From Acanthochlamys bracteata (lineage: Eukaryota; Streptophyta; Magnoliopsida; Pandanales; Velloziaceae): 64,000 nt of DNA. The translations under genes and the position numbers were made by a program. The stretch spans positions 1,178,001 through 1,242,000 of the forward strand of contig CM034129.1 of NCBI GenBank assembly GCA_019914995.1, written 5' to 3'. Positions 41,101-53,613 of the stretch are shown here, in pieces (the first letter of the stretch is position 1; every line of letters begins with the position of its first letter). Below the pieces are notes generated by a model. The model was not told the DNA's origin. It searched no databases and saw only the letters and a list, made by a program, of their open reading frames with translations.

Positions 41101-42184
41101 AAACTCTCATTCCGTTTAAATTGGATATGTACCAGCTAGAAAGGGTGAATTCTGTAGGCATTCAATTGATTATATGCTCTGCTTGCAGGCTGTTGAGTTT
41201 GTGAGTATGCAACAAGATGATGAACTGTGGCAAGAGTTGATTAAGCAATGCCTTCGAAAACCTGAAATGGTACGAGAAAGATGGTGTCTTCTAGTTGGTT
41301 AACGGAAGGACTCAAATCTATTAGTTTGTAATATGCTGACCACATGCTGTTGGTTTTATGTTTCCAATGCACAGGTCGGTATGCTTTTGGAGCATACAGT
41401 TGGTAATTTGGATCCACTCTATATTGTAAAAATGGTTCCAAATGGATTAGAAATACCCCGGTAAGAATCTAACTACAGGGCGTAACCTGATATTGCCCTT
41501 TGGTATAACGTCTTCCACTAGAAAAATGCATCTCATCATCTGCTGGTTCCTTTTTTCCATCATCAGCAGATTCCTTTGCCTCATTTTAATGTATTTTTGA
41601 TTTCTCTACTGGCTGAAGGTTAAGAGATCGCCTGGTCAAAATCATCACAGACTACCGCACTGAAACATCTCTTAGACATGGATGTAATGACATCCTCAAG
41701 GTTTGTTTAAATAATGTAACTAAATTGGATTAGCCTGTTTTATTTGAAAGATCTAATTCTTCTGAAATCTTTCCAGGCAGACTGTGTTAACCTCTTAGTT
41801 AAGTTCTTTAAGGAGGCTCAACGAGGTTTTTATCTGGGCAGCATAGAGGAAGAGAAAACTCTTGGGACAAGAGAGGATGGCAAGTCTTCTCAGACAACTT
41901 TTAGAACATTGTCTACTTCAAGAACATTGCACACTAAGTCGAAGATGAGGGGTGGTGGAAGGTGCTGCCTTTGTTTTGACCCCTTCGCGCTTCAGAATCT
42001 ATCAGTTGTTGTATTCTTTTGCTGCCATGCTTATCACGTAAGTTGCCTCATGGGTGGCTTAGACTCTATAGACAGCAATGCTACTGAAAACAATGCTGAT
42101 GACGATGATGAAGATGAGGATGATGATAACCAATATGGCGATCCACGGTTGCGCTGTGTGTTGTGCACCACAGCTAGCGCGTGA
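35127..42184 (+). CDS. VPS41: VPS41, HOPS tethering complex subunit
   Basis: Nineteen exons: 35127-35420, 36149-36418, 36502-36681, 36988-37248, 37402-37534, 37644-37734, 38018-38120, 39150-39253, 39327-39420, 39520-39675, 39752-39814, 39954-40019, 40455-40655, 40802-40879, 40956-41075, 41189-41269, 41375-41460, 41619-41700 and 41777-42184, for 956 residues. The HOPS subunit tethers late endosomes to the vacuole and binds Rab7. After a His-rich and strongly acidic head (about 5-49) comes a WD40-like beta-propeller (HTATVNDLCFDAEGEYIGSC). An alpha-solenoid with a clathrin-heavy-chain repeat covers about 520-800. A C-terminal RING-type zinc site has CCLC, CCHAYHVSC and CVLC, with an acidic insertion (DDDDEDEDDD) between the last two pairs. 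All phases close. The identification is secure. Confidence 0.96.
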
Positions 42185-43000
42185 CCATTTTTTGTATTGT
42201 TCTCTGTGCGCGTATTTTGTTTTTTTTGCCAAATTGGCACGTGTGATGTAAATCTTTGCAAAATGAATGTTATACGAATGTCTATGCTCATTCTTTCTAG
42301 TGCTCCTTCAATTGCTGGATTGAGATGAATATGTTTTTGTAATTAAGAGAATTCTTGTACCAGCTGTTTCAATATAGTGTCTGCAAGTGATGTTTTGAGA
42401 TTGCGTACTAAATTAAAATTTTCAAAATAAAATATTTTAAAAAATTTAAATAAATATATATTAAATTTTTTATAAAATGTTATTAAAAATTATTAAAACG
42501 TAAAATTAAACATTAAAATTAAATAATATTTTCAAATATCATCTCGGTTCTCTTAAAGGATACTGACTCGGCTTTTGAACACTTAAGCTGGAAGTACATA
42601 ATTTTTTTATCTAAGAATTAAAACGTCGGCAGCAAAATTATGTCATATTTCCCTTTTGAAGATCTGATGCCTCCCTACAGCTTTCAACCCAACCCGGTTC
42701 CCATTTGAGGAACTTCAAAGTATGTTTTTATTTTATTTACATAATAGACTTCATAGATACTCTACAGAGAAGGAGCAATGAAACAGCTTCAGTTACAGGG
42801 GTATCATTTCCTTCATCGATAATAAGCTCATCAAAGAATCAGAATACTGATAAGTCAATTGTCTGACAATGCCTTATGCCTATCTCTGTACACACATACC
42901 AAACTCGATCCAAGGACTTCTATGTACACCACCTCTCGGGTGCCTGCTACATGAAGTTAACATCTACTGTCTCTCAAGATGGTGTCCTTGCAGCCGGTTG
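42185..43000. other. Convergent 3' flanks of VPS41 and the DUF21-CBS gene
   Basis: 3' UTRs from both sides with an AT-rich block at about 42405-42545 that loosely resembles the dispersed family. No coding region seen. Confidence 0.5.
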
Positions 43001-46000
43001 CTAGGGAAAGTCTTCATGATTATCTGTTTCGTCAAATATTTCCTCCTGCACAGCAAAACATAAGGGCAGAACCTTCAGATATTATGGCAGATGCATTTGA
43101 CAGAACAGACGAGAATCAAAATTCTCAAGACATTCTTTTTTGCAGGTGAATCACTCTTAAATATAACGAAGAACCCACTAGTTCATTGCAATTATTCCTC
43201 CTACTTTGGAGAAGGATTAGCTTCTGGCTATGTTCGACTGAATGAACTTTACAAAGCATAGAAAGAGCATGTGAAAGTTACCTGCAAAAGCTCCTCGATG
43301 ACATCTTCCATGGTAATTATGCCAACGATCTCCTCATCTTTGTTAAATTTTGGAGGGGTATTCTCATTCAACTCCAAAACATCTGCTGCAGATTCTCTTA
43401 CTCTCTTTTTATTCCTGAAACTACCCTTCATAGAGCCTTGTGACTTGAGGCTCTTATACTTCTGTAATTGCCTGCTAGCCTTCACACTCTTTTCACTTGT
43501 CTTGTCACCACCATCAATATCCAACTTCACCTCTTTTGAGATAGGCATACAGCATAAAGAAAACACGATCAGCATTTTGACAACTCACAAAAATATGAAT
43601 TAAGCGTGCGGAAAGAAGAATAAGCATTGGATTAGAAGCAGATAAGTAAAGGACATTACACACGGTACTTACCGCCATTTTGATTAGTGCTTGGCTGTTC
43701 TGCTGGGATGCTTTGCCTAACAACAGCAGCCATGTGGCTGTGACCTTTCTGGAACTCATTCAGCATATCATATAAAGGCATATTCTCAGGAACCCTTGCA
43801 GGCAACAACATGCTAAGTGAGTCTTTAGCAAAATTTGTAGTACGATGAACTTCCAACATATTTCCAACTCTTACGATTTGTAGCGGCTAAGTTTCATGCA
43901 TGTGTCTATTGACCCCACCTTGGGGAATGAAAGTAGCTTCTTAATTAAGGGCAGTGCCAGTTTCTCAAAGAAAAAAAAGAATTCGTGCATACTTGTGAAG
44001 CTTACTTAATTCATAGTGGATTACATGCATGCATCTTTTTGTAGTCTCCTTTGAAGCGAAAAAAAAGGCATAATAGTAGAAATGTTGTCAATGAAACCAA
44101 GTACCTAGGAATTTTGCGAATTGTAACATTTCTCACTAAAACTTCATTTTCTGGGTTTATTAGCAGTAAATCCTTTACCTGCAATTGAAAATTTGAGAAA
44201 CTTGCGTAAATATGACAATATTCCTGACTGCTCAATCATACTGAACATAAATAAGTCGAAATTACGAGAATGAAAAAGGATATTATTAGTCGTCAAAAAT
44301 AGTCATATAAAAACTCATAAATCTTAAATAAAAAGATTAGCAGATACCAGAATAAGCCCAATAATAAATGTTGGCTGTCCATAGTACACAGGCACTCTAC
44401 TATGTCCTTTGTGCATAATCAAATTCATCAAATCCCTGTACAGTAAGAGAAAAAGCATTTCAATAATAACCAGAGCCTACAGCTGCATGGCTTGCAATGG
44501 CAAAAGAGGTGAAAAACTAACCCGTCAATTCTGGAATTAATATCTATTGCAAAAGTTTCAGCTAAAGGAGTCATGGCATCTCTGGCAGTTTTCTCAGTAA
44601 GCTCCAGAGCACCAGCAATTATAGTTGTTTCATCATGAGTCAACTCCCCACCCTTTCCAGCCTGTGCAAGTTGCATGTTAGTGTTTTTTTTAAATTTTCT
44701 TTTGCTAGAGAGACGAACTAAAAATAAGGCAGATATGCAAATAAAAACTAAATCCTCTGACTAACCAATCCTTAACCGTAGTGTCTACTTCTTTGCAACT
44801 CAGTTCCCATTTCAAATAAAAAATTAAAATATTCAGGGAAAATATGACCCTCCCAAAACAAAGTAAGAAAAAGGTAACTGCAATTTGAACCGAGAAACAG
44901 ATTCTTGTAGTGTTCTTCATGCAGTTCTATGCAGGACAATAACTCACCTCATTGCCATGCATGGTGACCAATGTCTTCAACTCAGCTCTACGGAAAAGTG
45001 CCACATGACCTTTTCCCAGTAAATAGTCTAATAACTGAAAGGTGTTGTAAATAGTAACTCAGTATACAAGTGATAAAAGAGAGAATAAGTTATGTTAAAG
45101 TCACCACTAAAAACAATCCAGAAAAAAACAAAGTTACCTTGCTAATAGGGTATGCAATTGGAAAGCAGATCCAAACAAGGACCCGAACAAGTGGCGCAAC
45201 AGCAGCTCCAATTGCCAGTCCATAATGTGAACAAACAGCTTGTGGAATTATCTGCTTACAAAATAAGCTTTAGCCAATTACTTTTTGAGAAAGTTGGCAT
45301 GTGTCAAACTAATAGCATACAATCCATGATAAATGCTATCCTCTACTATTTCAGATAAGCATCAAACATTTTACCTCACCAAACATAAGAATCAATGTGA
45401 CTGAAATTAGAACGGCGACCCACGCCGTCACCAGACCATCAAGAAATATTGGCAAAGCCTTGTCAACCAGAGTAGCATGTTAGCTTATATTTATTATCCT
45501 TGTAACAAACAGCTGCTCTATGCCCATAAAAAAGTTTTACCTCCATTGCAGCAGCATTGCAGATAAGAAGAGTGCACAATAAGAGATGCTGTCTCTGAAC
45601 AACAGGTAAAATTTTTGCTGCAAGATTTTCAAATTAATTCAATATAACAGTGAAATAATAGAAAGCTGCATTTTGATTAAATAAAATTCCATGCACATCC
45701 TTACTAGCCCTTTAGAAAATAATCATAAAAAAGAAACCGTCAGTTGCGATTCTTCCATGGTTAACTGGTTATTGGAAATCCATCCTAAACTTGTTTTAAA
45801 CGGTGATTAAATTGTACTGAGTAGCACAATTCCAAAAAACGCACACTTTGTTACCAAATTTTGAGAAGCTGCTTCCGTGGATGACATTGAGTTGAAGTTG
45901 ATCATACCAAACATAGGAGGTCTTTCACACAAATTTCTTTTCGCATAAATATTTTCTCAAACCCAAAAGTTTGAGATTCAATTAGTAGAAAACCATTTTT

Positions 46001-46438
46001 GAGCATGCTGTTTCTTGGCAAAATCCGTCCATGATCCACACGCAAAGTAGAAACAAGAAAAAAAATAACATCTTTTTATAAGAAAATGATCACATTACCA
46101 TTAAACATCTTCCCCAGTTTTCACTAGCTACACAAACTTTCCAAATCTTTCTATCAAGCGAAAAGAAAACACACAAAACAAAGGAAAAAAAAATCTAGAG
46201 AACTGAAATATACCGAACTACAACGCAGCAAAACAAGTAAACATAAATAGATTTTATTACCAGCATGCTTTCGATCTTGTGGTGAACCAGACTTGGCAAG
46301 AACTTCCAGATCTACAAGACTCAACGACATGAGCCCGAGCGTTAACCCAGACATTAACCCCGCAAACAAAACAAGCAGTATTATAATCACTATGTGCAGG
46401 AAGAAATTTCCATCACAGCAATGGTACTCCACTGCCAT
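43001..46438 (-). CDS. CNNM-type DUF21 and CBS-domain membrane protein
   Basis: Eleven exons on the - strand: 46438-46261, 45617-45541, 45458-45375, 45251-45138, 45034-44948, 44661-44522, 44435-44348, 44178-44105, 43869-43673, 43532-43282 and 43045-43001, for 444 residues. The N-terminal DUF21/CNNM transmembrane domain (about 5-175) includes [23 protein letters not shown], with further helices ([33 protein letters not shown]). A conserved linker [17 protein letters not shown] then leads into a Bateman pair of CBS motifs ([10 protein letters not shown], and [18 protein letters not shown] at the end). A basic insertion splits the second CBS region. The family (plant CBSDUF; animal CNNM, bacterial CorC) is linked to divalent-cation transport, but the substrate here is unknown. 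The ATG at 46438 gives the canonical MAVEY start. The acceptor before exon 9 (43870) has a weak pyrimidine tract. Confidence 0.92.
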
Positions 46439-47043
46439 TGCGAACAATTAAAGATTTCTTCAAAAAACTTTGTTATTAATCTTTCACCAACACAAAGATT
46501 TCAAAGTAAAAATTAGCAGTGTAGAAGAACGCCGGAGAAGAAGAATTATCGAGACACAAAGAAATTTTTTTTCTTTCTGTTCTTTACTTTTTCAGGTATA
46601 TGTAATGGATTCAGGAAGGGAGATGAAAGTGAGTAATCACAAGAAGAAGGGCCACGTGGCGATGTGATGAACAGAACAAGAAAGCAGATACGGACATTAA
46701 ACAGTTCGTATGCTGAAAATCTATGAAAATAATTTTCAAAACATTCAATATAAAAACAAAAGAATAGCACAAAAACGAATCCCAAAAATTTCTACGGCGG
46801 GTGACAAGGATGTGATTCTAATTTGTAAATAAGATAAGCTAGTTGAGAATCAATACCGTCTTTAATTATCTTTGTTTGCAAAAGAATGATTAAATTTAAG
46901 TTAGGTGTCCCTTTGTGTTCTATTATTTCATTCTGGACATTTCTATTTTGGAAAACACTTGTGCAACGGCAGCAGAAAAATGACAAAAAATAATCTCATC
47001 AACTTTTTCTTTGAAATGAATAAAAAGTTGGTGATTAGATTAA

Positions 47044-47300
47044 GGGTGTTTGGCTTTGCTTTTCTCCAACTTAACTTTTCAATTCTCTATTTTATGTTTT
47101 TCAATACATATTTTATAAATATATAAAAAATTTATTTAAAAATTTAGAAAGTGTAGAAAAATTCTACAGAGTGAGATCTTTTTATTGCATATTTTTATTA
47201 TTTTTTTAGAAGTAAAAAAAATAAAGCTCGTTTTTCAAAAAGGATAAAAATATCTTTTATTTCATAAAAGTTCCATTTCATAAGCAATCCCAAACGCCCC
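47044..47300. mobile_element. PIF/Harbinger-type MITE
   Basis: 257 bases flanked by TAA at 47041-47043 and at 47301-47303. The left end is GGGTGTTTGGCTTTGCTT. The right end, reverse-complemented, is GGGGCGTTTGGGATTGCTT, with one extra G and a few mismatches. The TAA duplication and GG..GTTTGG ends are typical of non-autonomous PIF/Harbinger (Tourist-like) elements. The inside is AT-rich and non-coding. Confidence 0.7.
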
Positions 47301-48050
47301 TAAAAGAAGCATTTGTCAATTGACGAAAAAATTGGTACTAATGACATGAGTCATAATATAAGAAGATAGCTGATCTTCTTAGGATCTTGAAAATATTTAA
47401 AATAATTTTTTTTATCGAATAAGTTATTTAATTTTTAGAAATTTTATTTAATAAATATTTTTAATTATGTGAAATTTTGTTTTATATTTAAAAAATACAA
47501 AAAATATTTAGAACGTGTTTCCAAATGTATCTTAAGGCTAGTATGAGACAACCTTTCCGTTCTAAAATATATCTTTGCATGATTTTTTGTTGGATTAGTT
47601 TCATATGAAATCAAGATTTTATGTCATGATCTTATCCAACTACTGTTAAACGAGTATGAAATCTCTGTTTCATTTACAGATTTATTTATTAAACATAATT
47701 CAAAGATAAAAAGTTTTAGAAGAATATTACAAAAAAATTAACAACAACATAAAACTATTTAATATTTAATATTTAGACAGAAAATAGCGCGTTAGTTGAA
47801 TGATCTGTAAAGTTTTAAATGATATGCATCTCTAGAACTATGGAGAATGTTGGCCCATCAATGGCCCAGCCCAATATTACTTCAACATGTTTGTATTTTC
47901 CAGAACTTCCCTATTCTAACTTCACTCTATAAGTCTATCCAACTCCTTTCCACCCTTATTCTTACTTAATTTTGGAATATTTAAAAGTACTTATTAAAAT
48001 TAATTTTTTTTAAAAATTAATTTTATTATTTTATAAATTTATAAAATATA

Positions 48051-48055
<5 letters not shown>

Positions 48056-48086
<31 letters not shown>

Positions 48087-48102
48087 TTATTTATTTATTT
48101 CA
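48056..48102. repeat. (AT)n then (TTTA)n microsatellite
   Basis: About 13 AT units followed directly by about five TTTA units, in an AT-rich setting 650 bases upstream of the OSCA start. Confidence 0.9.
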
Positions 48103-48749
48103 TAATTTATATTGTTTGTCTTTTTAAAATTTAAAAAATTCTAAAAATATATAGTTTTTGGAGTTAAAAAAGAACTTAATAAATAATCTCAAATATGTGC
48201 TTTAATATCATCATTTAATCCATTTTACAAAATAATTCCTACAATACTGAAATTTATGTATATATTAATTTGTACAATATTAGTCCTTTATTATACAAGC
48301 TCTATATTTATTAAAGAAATATAAGATTCTGGACAGGCAAATTATGTTCAGAAAATAATTGTAGACAAACTAAAGTTAAAATTGGTTAAGTAGGTCTTAT
48401 ATTGCAATTATTTAAATGCCTTAATTATGAAGTAATAATTACTATTAATTTGCTTAAGAAACACTATGAAGGAAGCCACCCGATCGCCACCGTCCTCTCT
48501 TAGCTTCATTACACGTGCTTCTGTTGTTCCTCCAAAACACACAGGGTCACCGAGTAAACAAATAAAAGTACTCCACGTGTCTTACTAAATACCTTTCTCG
48601 TTCCCTCACACCCTATTCTGTTCCTTCACTTTTCCAAGTCCTCCGACTCTTCAAAACTTTCTCAACTCCGCCAAACTCAATTCAATTTCTTCTCCACGCT
48701 CGTGGAATTCCGTTGATTCAATTCAATCGAAGAATCATATAATTTATTC

Positions 48750-51700
48750 ATGGAGTTTTCGGCGTTTCTGACGTCAGCAGGCATAAACATAGGGGTTTGC
48801 GCGTTGTTGTTGTCGCTGTACAGCGTTCTAAGGAGGCAACCGGAGAACGCCGGAGTTTACTTCAGTCGGAGATTGAAAGAAGAACCTGGTTACGGACGTG
48901 ACGTTTTCATGCTCGAGAGACTCGTCCCTTCTCCCAGTTGGATTGTTAAAGCTTGTCAGTACAGCGAAGAGGACATTCTCAATATCGGCGGTCTCGATGC
49001 CGTCGTCTTCGTTAGGCTCCTCGTATTTAGGTTAAGAAAAATATCTATATGACTATACTAGTTGGTATTGGTTTAGTTGGAATTGTACGAAATTTTGATT
49101 GCTGTATGATTGATCATGTGTGATTGTTACAGTATGCGGATATTCTCAATAGCCGCTGTGATATGCATCGGTGGAGTGTTGCCGTTGAATTATAATGGAC
49201 AACAAAAGAGTCATGTGAATATCCGTGAAGAGCCATTAGATGTATTTGCCATTGCAAATGTAAAGGAGGGCTCGAAATGGTAATGTCCTTAATATGTTTG
49301 GTTGTTCCACTGTTTGCCTGTTCTGCCACACTGCATTCCGTGAATTCCTTAGTTGGGATTCTGTTCACTGATAGGCAATTCTGGCTCGCTCTTGATGCAG
49401 GGTTTGGGTGCACTGTGTAGCGTTGTATATTATATCCTTTTCTGCTTATGCTCTCCTGTACATAGTAAGAATACCTTCCCTCTGATATAATTTGCATCGG
49501 TATCATCCCGAATAATTTATTTTTAAAGAATTTAAACGAGCTCCTAATATTGAATTGTTTGGCTGCAGGAATACAAAGGCATCTCAAGGATGAGATTGCT
49601 TCACGTTATTAAGTCTCCTCCCAACCCTAGCCATTTCACAATTCTTGTTCGTGGTATCCCCGAGTCTGCTGAAAAGCCATTCAGTGCAACGGTTGAGAGT
49701 TTTTTCAGCAAATATCATGCATCAACTTATTTGTCACATCAAATCATTTTCAAAGCTGGAAAAGTACAAAAGATTATGGTGCGATCCCTTTCTACGTGTC
49801 CCTCCCTTTACTTCATTTTCTTGCTTGACACAAATATAGGAAATTGTGTTACTTCACAAAGAGTCTTGATACTCTGTCTAAATTCCATTTGATGTAAGCT
49901 ACAAGAATCATTTAGGATGTTCTTTTCCAACCATGACAACTTATAATGCTCAAGAAAAGCCCAAAGTTCTGTTAGCAAAAGGTTCTTGGGCTCCTTCAGG
50001 TGTTGAATTGAAATGTATAAACCTAGCATCTGAGAGAAATCTGACCAAGTTCTGCTGTAGGAGTATGTTGGATATGAATGCATGTGACTTTTTGGGTTCT
50101 TGCATGACTTTCGATTTATAGTACAAAGCAACATTTTCAGTTAGTTGTGAAACATCTGTTTTAGCATCGTCTTCATGGAGAATATGCCAAAATTTCCTGT
50201 TTCTATTACATATTGTCAGCATCATCAAGTATGATAACCTTCTAAAAAGACAAAATATTCTTCATGTGTCTTTTAAACTGCTTAGTTTCTCTGTTTACAG
50301 ATATAGTATTCTTTGATGGTAGGGATTTACTAAAGGTGTATGCAAAAAGTGTGTGCAAATTGAAGAAGCGGCTCTACACAAGATACGCGATTCAGGTAGA
50401 TATGGATGTGGATTTTGTGGTGCTAAATCAAGTTCCCAGTTTGAACGTGATGAATTCAAACTCAAAGCAAAGATTAGTGACCAGGATCATTTGGATCACA
50501 GAATGAAAGGAAAGGTTATTTTTGTCACCTTTACACCAGCATCTTTCTTCGCGAAGTCTGTTTTATATTTGAGCACCTGATTTGTCCTCCTTTTGTGTTT
50601 GAATATGTTTCTATCTGTTGTATGCATACAGTTCTCAGACAGAATTATTTGTTTGTTAGCTCGTAAATTTGGTATATAGTGAAAGAACAAGTGAATAACT
50701 AGCTTTCCTTGGTAACTGGATTGACACAAGAAATATCCATTAACATCAAGTTGTTTATGCATATCTTGATGGGTGGAGATGTTTTGTTAATTAGAATTAT
50801 CCTACTCTGAAAAATAAAGGCGCCATTGTTCACCCAGGAATCTGCTGCTGCTTTTGTCTTCTTCAGAACTCGCTATGCGGCGCTGGTTGCTTCTGATGTT
50901 CTTCAGTCATCAAATCCGATGCACTGGGTCACTGACCCTGCCCCAGAACCTCGTGATGTTTACTGGTCAAACCTTTGGTTACACTACAGACAGTTGTGGT
51001 TACGCAGAATAGTTAGCCTTGTGGCTAGCATTGTCATTTCGGTCTTATTTTTAATTCCGGTTGCATTTGTGCAAGCCTTGTCCCGACTGGAGCTGTTACA
51101 GAAAAAGCTTCCATTTTTAAGAGGCATATTGAAGAAGTCCGGTAACACTATGTATGTTTCATTCTTCTTATCAGAATTGTTCTTAGTCCTAGTTAGAATC
51201 GCGTAACCTTCTCTAACATATGAGGACCTTCAACTGCCATAATGCGATACTCATTTATCTACAGTTAGATATTTGTTTGCTGTCACCAACTGAATAGTAA
51301 GCAATAGTAGTTCTCTGTTAATCCTACTTGCATGCATGTTCTTATTCATGCTGAGCTTAATATGGAAAACTTCTTCACCAGATAGGCACTGTTGAAAATT
51401 CTCTGTGATGATTTGATATTTATGTCTATGCAGGAAGTTTGTTAGACAACTGATTACTGGCTACCTACCAAGTGTGGTTTTTCAGCTATTTCTTATGGTT
51501 GTTCCTCCAGTGATGATTCTGCTGGCTACTCTGGAAGGACCAATATCTCATAGTGCAAGGAAGAAAAGTGCAATGTCAAAAGTTTTATATTTCACCATCT
51601 GGAACGTGTTTTTTGCTAATGTTTTGTCTGGGTCGGTATATGTGCAGCTTAGTGCATTCTCCAGCCCAAAGGATATTCCTTTAATGCTTGCTAAATTTGT

Positions 51701-53613
51701 ACCAGCACAGGTATCTTTATTCTTTTCTTGCCCTTTGATTTGTGCTGTTTGACCACTTTATGTATGCAAAATGTTTATAACCTCCAAGAAATGATAATTT
51801 CGATCAAAATTTTAACAAGAGTTTCTCTTACCCATTTGTTTTTCTTGAATGCTTCTAGCATTATCTGACTCTATTCATGATCTGAGAATGCTGAAGTGTT
51901 TATGTATACAGGCGACCTTCTTCATTACTTATGTCCTCACATCTGGCTGGGCAAGTTTGTCATCTGAAGTCATGCGTCTCTTCCCTCTTCTAATGCACTT
52001 TATTAGGAGATACATTTTTGGATTAAAAGATGATCCTGACTCGGTTCCTTCATTTCCTTATCACACTGAAGTTCCAAGAGTTCTCTTGTTTGGGCTCTTG
52101 GGGTTCACCTGCTCTGTGCTGGCACCACTTATACTGCCATTTTTACTGGTTTATTTTTTCCTTGGCTATGTCGTGTACCGTAACCAGGTAAATTCTACTA
52201 TTTGCAGTAAAGCCCATTAAGTCTACTACTAAGATGGGGAACATGTAAATGCCCTTAATAAAGTGAATCTTGTCAAGTTTGAAATCATTATAACTTTTAT
52301 GGTCTAACGGTTGTTTACTTGTACTTAATCCTAGAACTCAGTGTACTTATTTTCTAACAATAGTATGAATTCACCATGCTGTGCTAGCTATGATATAGCT
52401 TCTAAACCTTCCTATCAATGACCTGCTCTTAAGTTTTTTCCTTTCGGTGACACACACTGTAATTCATGACCTTGGTACTTTTGTGTAATGCGCATTATAT
52501 GAATAATATCGTCTATACTGTCAGAATCTTTCGTGCATAACAGTTTGGACTATTTTCTCTTTTGTATGTACATATAATTATTTATACTTATAGGTTAAGC
52601 ATCCCTGAGTTTTCTGAATGCAGATTGTCAACGTCTATTCTGCAAAGTACGGAACAGGGGGACTGATGTGGCCTATGATGCATAATGCTACAATTTTTTC
52701 TCTTGTACTGGCACAGATAATTGCACTTGGGGTCTTCGGGTTGAAAAAGTCACCGATATCCTCAGGCTTTATGATTCCGCTTATTGTATTAACACTTCTA
52801 TTCAATGAGTATTGCCGGCAGCGATTCCATCCTGCATTCAAGAGTTACTCTACCCAGGTAGGATTAAATCTCCAGTCTGGTATTCTGCATTCGCTAATGA
52901 AATTTGATGTTGAACTGTTAAACATATTATAATAACAATCGGGTAGTAATTCCTAGCCTAAAGGTCTTCTTGTATTCTACATACTAAGTGGTTTGCAAAG
53001 AATTTTTCTAAGTCTACAGAAGTCATGAACATGAATGTCCTTTTGTTTGATGACCTTCCCACTTGGTGGTGCCATTTCATACTGATTTAGTTATGCATAA
53101 ACTAGAAGAACCTTGTGAATGAACAATCCTGTGAGTATTGGTAAAATTTTCATAGACTGATGAAGCTCTCTTTTCTTCTTGCATTTATTTTAGCAGCTTC
53201 TATTGATTTGAAGAATTTGTGTTTATCTAGTATTATATATAACATGTTGGAATTTTTTTCAGGATGTTATTGATATGGATAGAGAAGATGAGCTCCAAGG
53301 GAGGTTAGAAGAAATTTACAGTGAAATGCTCTCAGCGTATCGCCAATTTCCAGATAGTACAGATGCTAGTAGCAAGAGTGAAAGTTCAGCTACAGGTAAT
53401 TCATGCAAAGATGAGGGTTCATCAAATGGTGGTAGTAGTAGTACCAATAGTAGCAGCAGGAATAGCAAGGATCACAATACCAACACAAAAGAACTTGAAA
53501 TCTCCCATCCTTCACTTAAAATGCTACCTCTAGCAAGAATACGAAGATCTGTTCATTTACTTACTGTGCTTATGGCGTTCAACAGTACAAAAGTACCAGA
53601 AAGTCAATTATAA
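48750..53613 (+). CDS. OSCA2-type (CSC1-like, RXW8-like) mechanosensitive cation channel
   Basis: Ten exons: 48750-49030, 49133-49279, 49401-49464, 49569-49778, 50323-50514, 50838-51151, 51434-51710, 51912-52187, 52624-52857 and 53263-53613, for 781 residues. OSCA/TMEM63 proteins are hyperosmolality- or stretch-gated cation channels with 11 membrane helices. Visible are the first helix (SAGINIGVCALLLSLYSVLR), the cytosolic RNA-binding-like module (HFTILVRGIPESAE), the WVTDPAPEPRDVYW motif before the core, and the pore-region helices (ITGYLPSVVFQLFLMVVPP, FTIWNVFFANVLSG, RVLLFGLLGF, APLILPFLLVYFF). LTLLFNEYCRQRFHPAF follows, and a Ser/Asn-rich cytosolic tail ends the protein. The overall pattern is closest to RXW8/HYP1 in the OSCA2 group. 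Exon 5 is the least certain. Its Cys-rich product (GVCKKCVQIEE, YGCGFCGAK) fits the family, but an overlapping frame is also open. Confidence 0.93.

Larger units (their letters stand above)
46439..48749. other. Divergent upstream region between the DUF21-CBS and OSCA genes
   Basis: Leaders and promoters at both ends. Inside lie a MITE (47044-47300), AT-rich sequence (47380-47800), a group of three GCCCA motifs at about 47850-47875 and a microsatellite at 48056-48102. No coding region seen. Confidence 0.55.
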
